Translations under genes and position numbers: made by a program | Notes under the pieces: model-generated | Told to the model about the DNA's origin: nothing | What the model saw: only the letters and a program-made list of their open reading frames with translations | Databases searched by the model: none | Shown here: piece after piece, positions 56,617-64,000 of the stretch | Numbering within the stretch: position 1 is the stretch's first letter | Layout of the letters: the number at the start of each line of letters is the position of its first letter | Source of the DNA: Deltaproteobacteria bacterium | Lineage (GTDB): Bacteria; Desulfobacterota; Binatia; UBA9968 | Length of the DNA: 64,000 nt | Direction: 5' to 3' | Assembly (NCBI GenBank): GCA_016874755.1 | Contig: VGTH01000008.1 | Location: 1 to 64,000 of the forward strand

Positions 56617-58341
56617 CTAGCCGTGGGCGGCCGAGCCGGAAAAAAGTTGTCCTGCCGCCGTGCTTGCTTTGTGCGTTTCCGTCGGTTCTCCGTCCGTTGG
56701 CAGCGTAAAGTAAAAAGTCGCCCCTTGGCCAATCTGGGATTCGACCCAAATCTTGCCGCCGTGGCGTTCGACGATCCGCTTGCACAAGGCCAGGCCAATG
56801 CCGGTGCCGGCATATTCTTCTTTATTGTGCAGACGTTGAAAAATGACGAAGATGTGCTCGGCAAACTTGGGGTCGATGCCGATGCCGTTGTCGCGCACGG
56901 AAAAGCGCCAGTAGTTCTCCTGGCGCTCGCAAGCGATATGGATCGAAGGACTCTGTTTGCCGCGGTATTTGATCGAGTTGCCGATCAGGTTCTGCAGCAG
57001 TTGACCCATCTGCACGTCATCTCCGGACACCGCGGGTAGCGGGTCATGGGTCACCGTTGCGCCGCTCTCGGCGATCGCGATCTGCAGCACGGCTAGCGTG
57101 CGCATGAGCTCCGACTCCATGTCCACCGGTGCAAACGCTTTACCCTTGGTGCCCACTCTTGAATAGGCCAGTAGATCGTTGATCAAGATCTGCATCCGTT
57201 TGGCGCCGTCGGTGATGTAGCCCATAAATTCTTTGGCGTCATCGTCGAAGTTAGCGGCGTACCGCTTGGCGAGGAGATTCGTGTAGCTGGTAATCATGCG
57301 CAGCGGCTCCTGCAAGTCGTGCGAAGCGACGTAGGCGAACTGTTCGAGCTCGGCATTGGAGCGATTGAGATCGTGCAGTTTCTTGCGTTGGCTGATGTCG
57401 CGGAAGCTGACCACGACGCCGGTGACGTGGCCGCGCTCGACAATGGGAGAGCTCTCGTAGTCGACCGGAATGCTTGTGCCGTCAGCCCGCCAAAACAGCC
57501 CGTCGTTGGTGCTTTGCGCCCGGCCGTGGGTGAACGGTGAAAGCAGCGTGCAGCCCGCGCCGCCGGGAACCAGCCTTTGGGCGCCGAGGCCGGGTAAGAT
57601 CGCAACAATCTGCTTGCCCATGACGCGGTTTTCGGTTAGGCCCAACAATTTGCAGGCGGCGGGATTGACAAACGTCACCTGCCCGTCGCCGTCGAGGCCA
57701 AAGATCCCATTACTCGCCGCATCCAAAATCTGCCGAGTCCAAGCATAGGCGGTTTCGTTGAAGCGCCAAGCGATGACGCTGCCGAGCGCCGCCGAAAGCA
57801 CAAAGGCGGCGTGGATGCCGGCCCAAGTCCAGGGCGAAGCGATCGCCGCGGCATGGTTATAGACGTCCTCCGGCCAGAGGATGCCGACCACGCCGTGGTG
57901 CAGCGCGACGAAGACGATCGCCAGACCGAAAGGAATCCAGTCTTGGTAGAGGGCGAGAAACACGATCATGACAAAGAAGTGAAAGTGAAATTCGATGTAG
58001 CCGCCGGATAGATGGACCATGATGGCCGAAGAGCTCATCAGCCCGAAGCCCACGCAGGTGGCGCGGGCGCTGCGCCCAAGGCGCTGCCAGCTTGCAAAAG
58101 CGGCGCAGACAAAGACAATCCAGCACTCAACGAAGGCGTGGAGCACGGACTCGTTGTCGAACAAGGATGCGATACTCAGTTCCCAACGCGACTGAAAGAT
58201 CATGCCGGAAAGAGAGATCACTACGGCATGAAGCCAGGTGAAGCCAACGAGAAAGCGATGGCGGCTCAGCCAAACCGCCTCGGGCAGGGAGCCGCCCATC
58301 GGCAGGTAGCTGTTGAATCGTGTCAACCAGTTTTGCGCCAT
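56617..58341 (-). CDS. Membrane sensor histidine kinase with PAS domain
   Basis: 574 residues. About six membrane helices in the first 195 residues include HLSGGYIEFHFHFFVMIVFL with clustered His, an integral-membrane sensor seen in several hybrid kinases. A PAS domain follows (about 200-325: ILDAASNGIFGLDGDGQVTF to VVVSFRDISQRKKL). The phospho-acceptor helix is EQFAYVASHDLQEPLRMITS, and the ATPase has the N box NLIGNSIKYRG, DNGIGIDPKF and GTGIGLALCKRIVERHGG. The kinase part is of the phytochrome/HWE-adjacent BaeS type. No response-regulator gene adjoins it, so it is an orphan. Confidence 0.9.
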   Translation of the reverse strand: MAQNWLTRFNSYLPMGGSLPEAVWLSRHRFLVGFTWLHAVVISLSGMIFQSRWELSIASLFDNESVLHAFVECWIVFVCAAFASWQRLGRSARATCVGFGLMSSSAIMVHLSGGYIEFHFHFFVMIVFLALYQDWIPFGLAIVFVALHHGVVGILWPEDVYNHAAAIASPWTWAGIHAAFVLSAALGSVIAWRFNETAYAWTRQILDAASNGIFGLDGDGQVTFVNPAACKLLGLTENRVMGKQIVAILPGLGAQRLVPGGAGCTLLSPFTHGRAQSTNDGLFWRADGTSIPVDYESSPIVERGHVTGVVVSFRDISQRKKLHDLNRSNAELEQFAYVASHDLQEPLRMITSYTNLLAKRYAANFDDDAKEFMGYITDGAKRMQILINDLLAYSRVGTKGKAFAPVDMESELMRTLAVLQIAIAESGATVTHDPLPAVSGDDVQMGQLLQNLIGNSIKYRGKQSPSIHIACERQENYWRFSVRDNGIGIDPKFAEHIFVIFQRLHNKEEYAGTGIGLALCKRIVERHGGKIWVESQIGQGATFYFTLPTDGEPTETHKASTAAGQLFSGSAAHG

Positions 58342-58546
58342 CGCGGACCTTTTTGATGCCTAGCAATTTGAAGCGCCATTGCTTTCCCAAAACATCATGC
58401 AGCGCTCCAATAGTGATCATCGGCATTTCCAAATTTCGCTAAATCCGACTAGTCCGCCAAGGCTCTGACGCTCAAACGGCTTGCCTGCTAAACGGAGAGC
58501 CATTAAGTTAGCGTCAAAATCTCAACACCGAGAAAAAAGAGGGAAC

Positions 58547-59211
58547 ATGAACCGAGGCCACCGAGTTGCAATGATAATATTCGCCATCGCCATGCTGATT
58601 TTTGGCGCCCGACCAGGCCTTGCGCAGCAGAAACTGAAACTCGCCTACGCCTCTGTCGACACCACCAACGCGGTTTGGTACGTCGCCAAGGAGAGAGAGT
58701 GTTATCAAAAGCACGGCCTCGAGGTTGATTTGATCTTTATTCCCAGCTCGACCACCAACATCGCGGCGCTGATTGCCGGCGACGTGCAGATCGCCAATGG
58801 CGTGGCGAGCAACGTCGCGAGCATGGCTGTTGGCGGCGTGACGCTGGTGATGCCGGCCTGTTTGCTCAGCACGTTGGCCTACGACTTTGTCGTCAACGAC
58901 TCGATCAAGACCGCCGCGGATCTGCGCGGCAAAAACGTCGGCATCAGCCGCGTCGGCAGCGCCTCCGATGTCGCGGCCCAGGTTTTTCTCCGGGCGCTTG
59001 GTCTTGAGCCCAACAAGGAGAGTTCCTACCTAGGCCACTTGAAGCTGTTCGAGCGTGTGCCGCTGGTCAACCGCCAAGGAGTGGAAACGCAAATAAAAGA
59101 GCCGTGGCGCGCACGACTGGTGCGACGCTCAAACCGGTGGACATTGCCGACAACAGTATCGTTGTCGAACTGCAGAAGAATGGCTTTATCGAGCGGCTCT
59201 ACCGGAACTGA
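58547..59211 (+). pseudogene. Broken NMT1-type ABC substrate-binding protein gene
   Basis: A good start at 58547 (GAGGG upstream) gives a signal peptide (AMIIFAIAMLIFGARPGLAQ) and KLKLAYASVDTTNAVWYVAK, NIAALIAGDVQIANGVASN and TAADLRGKNVGISRVGSASD, up to about codon 170. The frame then degenerates. The true family ending, TLKPVDIADNSIVVELQKNG, appears in another frame and stops at 59211. About 100 internal codons are missing compared with intact relatives, so a deletion with frameshift has killed the gene. The original frame runs on to 59305 without homology. Confidence 0.8.
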
Positions 59212-59228
59212 GGAGTGCGTGGAGGGGT

Positions 59229-59258
59229 CGTGGGGACAGGTCGCGACCTGTCCCCACG
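59229..59258. repeat. 30-bp perfect palindrome (GGGGACAGGTCG type)
   Basis: CGTGGGGACAGGTCG is immediately followed by its exact inverse CGACCTGTCCCCACG. It lies between the broken binding-protein gene and the convergent DUF35 gene. It lacks a T-run and belongs to the GGGGCG-palindrome type seen elsewhere in the window. Confidence 0.7.
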
Positions 59259-59273
59259 GGTTATCGCGTTTTG

Positions 59274-59705
59274 CTACTTCACCGGGCGAAACTTGGGAAT
59301 TGTAAATTCCGGGCCGTCTTCAAAGACGACTTCCACGGCCATGCCGCATTTGACGTCTTCCGGTTTGCAGTCGACGACGTTGCTGACCATGCGGCCGCCT
59401 TCGGCTAAATCGATCAACGAAACATTGTAGGGAATCTTGTCCTGATACGCTGGATGCCATGAGCGATGGTAGGCGATGTGTGAGTAGACCGTGCCCTTGC
59501 CGCTCAGCGTCTCCCACTCATGATCCATCGACAGACAATGGGGGCAGTGCGACTGCGGCGGAAATCCGTAGATCTTCTTGCACGACTTGCAGCGCTGCGC
59601 CGCCAACTGGTGCTCCTTGCAAGCGGCCCAAAACGGCTTGGCTTCCGGTTCTTCTAAAAAAGGTTGCCCTCGGCGCGTCGGGCGCCCGCGTTCATCTTTG
59701 CTCAT
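59274..59705 (-). CDS. DUF35 zinc-ribbon/OB-fold protein (ChsH2-DUF35-like)
   Basis: 143 residues. The N-terminal rubredoxin-like zinc ribbon is QRCKSCKKIYGFPP with SHCPHCLSMDHEWE, then an OB fold (GTVYSHIAYHRSW, YNVSLIDLAEGGRMVSNV, GMAVEVVFEDG). Such proteins are obligate partners of thiolase-fold enzymes, channelling acyl-CoA. The gene overlaps the thiolase-like gene by four bases, so the two are made together. Confidence 0.9.
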   Translation of the reverse strand: MSKDERGRPTRRGQPFLEEPEAKPFWAACKEHQLAAQRCKSCKKIYGFPPQSHCPHCLSMDHEWETLSGKGTVYSHIAYHRSWHPAYQDKIPYNVSLIDLAEGGRMVSNVVDCKPEDVKCGMAVEVVFEDGPEFTIPKFRPVK

Positions 59706-60856
59706 TGTACCCCCAAGATCATGGTTGCATGCATGGCTAAACTGCCGCCGTGGCCGCTGACAATGCCGACCTTGGCGTCCTTTACTTGGCGCTCGGGTTC
59801 GACTTCGTTGCCGCGCAACTGCTTCACGGCTTCGGTGATGTGCAATTGCCCTTCGAGATGGGCCTGGGATAGTAAACCGCCGTGCGTGTTCAGTGGAATC
59901 TCACCGCCGATGGTGATGCGGCCATTTTTGACAAAATCTTTGCCTTCGCCCTTTTTGCAGAAGCCGTAGTCTTCCAGCGTGATCATCGACGTGATGGTGA
60001 AGCAATCGTAAAGCTGGGCGAAGTGCATGTCCTTCGGTTTGAGTCCGGCCATTTTATAGGCCAACTCGGAAGATTTTTTCCCGCCAAGCGTGGTCAACGT
60101 TGCCGCGTTCATCAGACTAGAATGCGGATGGTGCTGCCCCAAGCCGAGGATCAGGACCGGCTTCTTAGGAAAATCTTTGGCGTGCTCGGCGCTGGTGACG
60201 ACCACGGCGCCGCCGCCGTCGGATTCCAGCGAGCAATCGAGCAGGCGCAGCGGCGCGCAGATCATGCGCGAGTTCTGGTGATCTTCCAGGGTGATCGGTT
60301 TGCGCATGGTGGCGTTTTTGTTCAAGCTCGCGTGTTTGCGCGTCGAGATGGCGATCTCGGCCAAGTCTTCGCTTTTGGTACCGAACTCGTACATGTGGCG
60401 CGACGCCGCGAAGGCGTGGCCACCGGCGGCCGAGAAGTGACCCCAGGGCTCTTCCCAATGCTCGTCGCCGCGCCGGATCGGGTGGCCGGGCGTTGGATCG
60501 GCGGTGGAGCGTTTGCGCGCGTGCACGCAGACGACTGTGGTCGCCATGCCCGCTTCGATGGCGAGGACGGCGTGCTGCACCATGGCGATGGGCGTCGCGC
60601 CGCCGAGCGCGAGGTCGGTGGCAAACAGCGGATCGATGCCCGCCATTGATGCCAGTTTGACCGCGTAGCTCCGGTGCGAGTCGTTGAGAGGTTGATTGGT
60701 CAACAGGCCGTCGACTTGCGAGGCCTTGATGCCGGCGTCGTCGAGACTAGCCTTGATCGCTTCAAGGTGAAGCGAGTTGGTCGTCGCGTCGGGCCGTTTG
60801 CCGACGACGGTCTCGCCCATGCCGACGATGGCGCATTTGCCGCTAGGGTTTCCCAT
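59702..60856 (-). CDS. Thiolase-fold protein of the SCP2/Ltp2 type
   Basis: 384 residues. CAIVGMGETVVGKR and LHLEAIKASLDDAGIKASQ open a thiolase fold, but the nucleophile Cys position of true thiolases reads ATDLALGGATPIAM with no Cys. FAQLYDCFTITSMITLEDYG and GGEIPLNTHGGLLSQAHLEG are the C-terminal signatures of non-decarboxylating lipid-transfer-type thiolases. With an overlapping DUF35 partner this is the set-up of Ltp2-ChsH2 retro-aldolases, which cleave steroid side chains using Tyr residues. A substrate of this sort is inferred only. Confidence 0.82.
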   Translation of the reverse strand: MGNPSGKCAIVGMGETVVGKRPDATTNSLHLEAIKASLDDAGIKASQVDGLLTNQPLNDSHRSYAVKLASMAGIDPLFATDLALGGATPIAMVQHAVLAIEAGMATTVVCVHARKRSTADPTPGHPIRRGDEHWEEPWGHFSAAGGHAFAASRHMYEFGTKSEDLAEIAISTRKHASLNKNATMRKPITLEDHQNSRMICAPLRLLDCSLESDGGGAVVVTSAEHAKDFPKKPVLILGLGQHHPHSSLMNAATLTTLGGKKSSELAYKMAGLKPKDMHFAQLYDCFTITSMITLEDYGFCKKGEGKDFVKNGRITIGGEIPLNTHGGLLSQAHLEGQLHITEAVKQLRGNEVEPERQVKDAKVGIVSGHGGSLAMHATMILGVQ

Positions 60857-60892
60857 GGTTAACTCCTGTTGGTGTGTACTCCGTAATTAACA

Positions 60893-60966
60893 AACCACGA
60901 AACAAAGGAAAATCACGAAAAAAGATTGACATAAAAATTTTTGCGTGTTGCGTGTTTTTCTTGGTT
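60893..60966. repeat. Divergent CACGAAA-type inverted repeat, copy 6
   Basis: AACCACGAAACAAAGGAAAA on the left and TTGCGTGTTTTTCTTGGTT on the right, more AT-rich than the other copies. It lies between the thiolase-like and VOC genes. Confidence 0.6.
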
Positions 60967-61018
60967 GATTCTTCTTCCAAACTCCAGATACTTTGCGTCT
61001 CAGAGGAATTCTTCCAAA

Positions 61019-62095
61019 TCAAACGTTAAACGGATTCTCGTTGCCTAAACCTTTCATCAGGTCGGGCTGTTTGCTTTTGCCGATCGACTCAGCGAGGGCC
61101 AGCAAATACTCTTCCTGTTCGATCGCTTCGTAGCGCGCCAGCGAATTGTTGGGGCTCAGCGGCTTGCCGCCGATGAAATGAAAAGAGTGACAGTCCCAGT
61201 CGTAAAACTCGTCGCCGCGGCTGCAGATCTCTTTCCAGCGCAGGCCAACCGGGCTGCGGTGCAGTCCCGTGCGCGCGGGCAGCGCTTCTTGTTCTTGCAG
61301 CGTCAGATTGATGTCGGCCTTGTAGGCTTTCTCTTCCGGTATGCCGTTCCACATCCGGTGGTAGTTGGGAAGAAACTCCTCATCGCGCACGGTGAGCGCC
61401 GTGTGCATGTCCCACCAGGTGCCGTGGCCGGAGACGCGCTCGTCGACTTTGTCGACCAGCTTGTAAACTAAGCGCGCGCCCGCGCGCAGACGTAAAACCA
61501 GCGTGCCCTCCGCAGTCTTGGAATTTTGCTCTGCTTCGAGGCCGCAGTATTTTTCAAAGAACGCCTGGTTACGTTTGAGGTCGCGCGCGCCGTAGACACA
61601 ATGGCTAATGCGGCCGACTTTTTCGTCGGTACAAATTTCCATGGCGCCTTCCGGCATCTGCGTCGGCGCCCAAAACTCCCACTGGTTGCCGTCCGGGTCG
61701 GCGAAAACAATCATGGTCCCTTCTTCGCCATCGGCTGCGGTCTTGATCGCGTTGGTATGGGGAATCTTATGCTTGTCGAGGCGGCGCAGGTGCATGTCGA
61801 TGTCTTCCGGCCGGATATAAAAGCCGCAGCGCGGCAGCTCTTTGCCAAGCTCCTGCGCCGGCGGATAGATTTCCGGCTGCAAAAAAGCGCCGATGCGGCA
61901 GGAGCCGCCTTCCCACCAGAGGAAAGATGTAATTTTAATGTTGCGTTTGCGCGCTTCGGTGGTCAATCCGATAATCGGCCGGCGCGTAATCCCGGTGGCG
62001 TTTACCGCCCAATCGACCCAAGCCCCCATATTGTTGGTGCCGACGACAAAATGATCGATCCAATGCGCGGCGCCGCGTGGTTCAGGTTGACTCAT
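61019..62095 (-). CDS. VOC superfamily protein (two-domain, extradiol dioxygenase/glyoxalase-like)
   Basis: 358 residues with at least two vicinal-oxygen-chelate modules. The first begins WIDHFVVGTNNMGAWVDWAV and ends TMIVFADPDGNQWEFWAP, the classic VOC closing strand with a metal Glu. The second begins GRISHCVYGARDLKRNQAFF. A C-terminal tail has YDWDCHSFHFIGGKPLSPNN. The metal ligands are plausible (His16 or so, Glu near 137). Members range from ring-cleaving dioxygenases to lyases; the reaction is not determined. Confidence 0.75.
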   Translation of the reverse strand: MSQPEPRGAAHWIDHFVVGTNNMGAWVDWAVNATGITRRPIIGLTTEARKRNIKITSFLWWEGGSCRIGAFLQPEIYPPAQELGKELPRCGFYIRPEDIDMHLRRLDKHKIPHTNAIKTAADGEEGTMIVFADPDGNQWEFWAPTQMPEGAMEICTDEKVGRISHCVYGARDLKRNQAFFEKYCGLEAEQNSKTAEGTLVLRLRAGARLVYKLVDKVDERVSGHGTWWDMHTALTVRDEEFLPNYHRMWNGIPEEKAYKADINLTLQEQEALPARTGLHRSPVGLRWKEICSRGDEFYDWDCHSFHFIGGKPLSPNNSLARYEAIEQEEYLLALAESIGKSKQPDLMKGLGNENPFNV

Positions 62096-62297
62096 AGCGT
62101 TTCTCCTGCGAGCAAACCTTTCGATTAAGCTTTCACCCCGGACACTATCTGCGATGGCGCCTTGCTGTCAACTTCGGATTGGCCCGGCAATCCAAATCGG
62201 ATGACGAACGTTTACCCGCCTAAGAATGGCTAAGCCGGACTCTTTGCCGCAAGATTCTTGCGCCAGTCGGCCTGCTAGTGCACCGTGGTGGCGATTT

Positions 62298-63425
62298 CTA
62301 TTTCTTATCGCCGAGCACTTCGTCCAACAGTTTCATCAGCGGGCCGAGATCCTTCGTGTTCGGGTCTTCGGTGTCGAAGTAGTTCAGCTTGTCGCGCCGC
62401 TGCTCGTTCGGCGGGACGTGGTCTTTCGGCACATCGATGCGGCGCGAGTTGCGCGCGTCGCCCGGCGTGGTGATGGTTTTTTGAAACAGCGTCTGGCCTT
62501 CGCGCGACAGCAGCCAATTGACAAAGACCTTCGCCGCATTGGGATGCGGTGCGCGGTTAAGAATCGACAATGAACCGAAGGCGGAAGAAAGGTTGACGCC
62601 TTCTTTGAAGTGAAACGGTTCAAACTGATCCACCGGTAGGCCTTGGTTCTTGGCTTTGAAAATCTGTCCGCCTTGGATCGGCAAGCAGAGCAGGTATTTC
62701 CCCGCGCCGAGCCAATCGACGGCTTGACGAAAGTCGGCAGTCATCGTCACGTCCATCTCGCCGAACAAACGGCGCAGATATTTGGGCCCGAGCTCGGGAT
62801 GGTAATAGAGAAACTGCCAGGGAATGCCCGCGCCGCGCACTCTGCGGATGTCGCTGGAGATGATCTTGCCTTTGAGTTTGGGATTCAAAAAATCCCAGTA
62901 GGTTTTGTAGTCACGCGGGTCGACGAGCTGTGTGTTGTAGCCGGCGCCGGCACCCGCGGCGACATTGCCCTCGTAAACGAAAATGTGCTCGCCCTCTTTG
63001 TCGGCGTACTTGTGCTTGGCTTCCCACCATTTGGTCATGTCGGTCACTTCCGGGAGGATCAGTGCCGACTTGATCGAGTCGAGCGTCTTGGTTTGGTACA
63101 GCATGGTGTAGAGTGAGATACCTCCGCCGTTGTAGACATCGACCAAATACTTGCCGGCTCTTCGTTCGGCGGTGATGCGCTGGGTCAGATCGGTGCCGGC
63201 GCCGGACATGTAATTGACTTTGATCTTGGGGAAGGCTTTCTGAAACACGCCGGCATCGATGATCGGACCGTAGTTGCCGATGGAGACCGTCACCTGACCC
63301 TCTTGTTCGGCCGCGCGCACGGTGCGGTCCCATTCGGCTTTCCAATCCGGCTTGGTTTCTGCGGCGCTGACTAACGTCGCAGCGAGCAAACCGGCCAACG
63401 CACTGAAGAATGATATGAATCTCAT
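62298..63425 (-). CDS. Extracellular solute-binding protein, family 1 (FutA/AfuA-like)
   Basis: 375 residues. A signal peptide (FISFFSALAGLLAATLVSAAE) precedes EGQVTVSIGNYGPIIDAGVF, KVNYMSGAGTDLTQRITAER and YLVDVYNGGGISLYTM. Later FLNPKLKGKIISSDIRRVRG and HPNAAKVFVNWLLSREGQ are the usual class D/F (iron or polyamine) binding-protein blocks. The FutA iron Tyr pair is not obvious, so the ligand may be organic. No permease genes follow. It lies 28 bases after the PPK2 stop. Confidence 0.82.
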   Translation of the reverse strand: MRFISFFSALAGLLAATLVSAAETKPDWKAEWDRTVRAAEQEGQVTVSIGNYGPIIDAGVFQKAFPKIKVNYMSGAGTDLTQRITAERRAGKYLVDVYNGGGISLYTMLYQTKTLDSIKSALILPEVTDMTKWWEAKHKYADKEGEHIFVYEGNVAAGAGAGYNTQLVDPRDYKTYWDFLNPKLKGKIISSDIRRVRGAGIPWQFLYYHPELGPKYLRRLFGEMDVTMTADFRQAVDWLGAGKYLLCLPIQGGQIFKAKNQGLPVDQFEPFHFKEGVNLSSAFGSLSILNRAPHPNAAKVFVNWLLSREGQTLFQKTITTPGDARNSRRIDVPKDHVPPNEQRRDKLNYFDTEDPNTKDLGPLMKLLDEVLGDKK

Positions 63426-63453
63426 GGAACTCCTTTAATTTGGCTAAGTGCTA

Positions 63454-64000
63454 TTACTCGATGACGATCCCCTTTAGCGGCTGCTTGGGTTTGGGATGTT
63501 TTAGATCCAGTTTCTGCAGAGTTCGCACCAGCACTTGGGAGATCAAGAGATTGCGATTGATCTCGGAGTTGGCCGGCACGACGTACCAGGGCGCCCAATC
63601 GGTGGAGGTGGCGCTGAGCGCGGCTTCGTAGGCGCTCCGATAATCGCGCCAGAGCTTGCGCTCGGCCAGGTCGCCGACGTTGAACTTCCACTGCTTCTTG
63701 GGGTTGTCGAGCCGCTCCTGAAGGCGCTTTTTCTGCTCGTCTTTGCTGATGTGCAGGTAAAACTTGACGATGGTCGTGCCGCTGCGTGCGAGCAGCCGCT
63801 CGAATTGGTTGATCTGCTTGTAGCGCTGCTGGCAGACTTTTTCATCGATCCAATTATGCACACGGACGATCAGCACGTCTTCGTAGTGGCTGCGGTTGAA
63901 AATCGAGATCTCGCCTTTGCCGGGGACTTGGCGATGCACGCGCCAGAGAAAATCGTGATCCTTTTCTTCCTCGCTGGGCGCTTTGAAACAAACCACGCGG
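63454..64000 (-). CDS. Polyphosphate kinase 2 family protein (5' end beyond the window)
   Basis: The last 182 codons of a PPK2-type kinase; the frame is open through 64000, so the Walker A part is outside. Seen here: VVCFKAPSEEEKDHDFLWRV, GEISIFNRSHYEDVLIVRVH (Walker B-like, catalytic Asp and Arg region), FYLHISKDEQKKRLQERLDN (lid) and WKFNVGDLAERKLW. These enzymes transfer phosphate between polyphosphate and nucleotides (class I-III not resolvable). A GTG inside could be mistaken for the start. Confidence 0.9.
   Translation of the reverse strand, partial: RVVCFKAPSEEEKDHDFLWRVHRQVPGKGEISIFNRSHYEDVLIVRVHNWIDEKVCQQRYKQINQFERLLARSGTTIVKFYLHISKDEQKKRLQERLDNPKKQWKFNVGDLAERKLWRDYRSAYEAALSATSTDWAPWYVVPANSEINRNLLISQVLVRTLQKLDLKHPKPKQPLKGIVIE

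Noticed and set aside
58547-59305. Broken binding-protein gene considered as programmed frameshift or recoding
   Set aside because: Roughly 100 codons of the domain are missing as well as the frame change, which recoding cannot explain.

Overview
The window is 64 kb of moderately GC-rich bacterial chromosome with short intergenic gaps. No 16S or 23S rRNA gene is visible, so the host cannot be placed firmly. Four traits suggest an uncultured soil or subsurface lineage with deltaproteobacterial affinities (Binatota, Tectomicrobia, Rokubacteria or similar; inference only). These are a LysW-carrier amino-acid pathway, a carD-ispD neighbourhood, two apparent selenoproteins, and many NMT1-type solute-binding proteins, cupins and UbiD-like enzymes.

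Layout. 0.2-1.1 kb: a peroxiredoxin whose catalytic Cys codon is UGA (selenocysteine), then a small glutaredoxin-like protein. 1.1-5.9 kb (minus): the lysW-lysX-lysY-[class II amidotransferase]-lysZ-lysJ operon, with its promoter upstream of lysW. 6-8.5 kb: an EEP-family phosphodiesterase and two secreted fragments (beta-helix; FnIII-PKD). 8.9-14.1 kb (minus): RNase R, a small conserved protein and a large AsmA-like protein. 14.2-18.8 kb (minus): a beta-oxidation-type operon (two crotonases, two 3-hydroxyacyl-CoA dehydrogenases, a thiolase) facing a divergent TetR gene. 19.7-25 kb: AhpC-type peroxiredoxin, VIT1-like transporter, endonuclease IV, DUF885 protein, NIPSNAP and EVE proteins.

25.1-31 kb (plus): a methyltransferase with an extreme His-rich N-terminus, an AhpD-like selenoprotein (CxxU) that ordinary ORF callers split, then a catabolic-looking run (haem-oxygenase-like iron enzyme, gentisate-dioxygenase-like bicupin, dihydroxyphthalate-decarboxylase-like protein, UbiD decarboxylase). 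31-35.5 kb: an eroded surface-polysaccharide island (GT2, NodU and NeuB remnants, SDR, KdsC-SIS fusion, degenerate receiver). 35.7-40.2 kb (minus): two bicupins flanking an NMT1-type binding protein, and a DapA/NahE-type aldolase. 40.7-50.8 kb: sfsA, an orphan molybdenum hydroxylase large subunit, pncA-cysQ, two Rieske proteins, HIT, glutamate dehydrogenase and EF-P. 50.8-56.5 kb: coaE, grxC, tRNA-Cys, a ferredoxin-membrane fusion, rimI, carD with a possible attenuator, ispD and a 5'-3' exonuclease. 56.6-64 kb: a PAS histidine kinase, a broken binding-protein gene, a DUF35/thiolase-fold pair resembling the ChsH2-Ltp2 steroid aldolase, a VOC protein, an iron-type binding protein and the 3' part of a PPK2 kinase.

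Themes. Peroxide and thiol chemistry recurs (two candidate selenoproteins, AhpC, two glutaredoxins). CoA-linked and aromatic catabolism is spread over three clusters. Several intergenic gaps hold dispersed palindromic repeats (CACGAAG, CGCAAAG and GGGCG types), some of which lie next to truncated genes.
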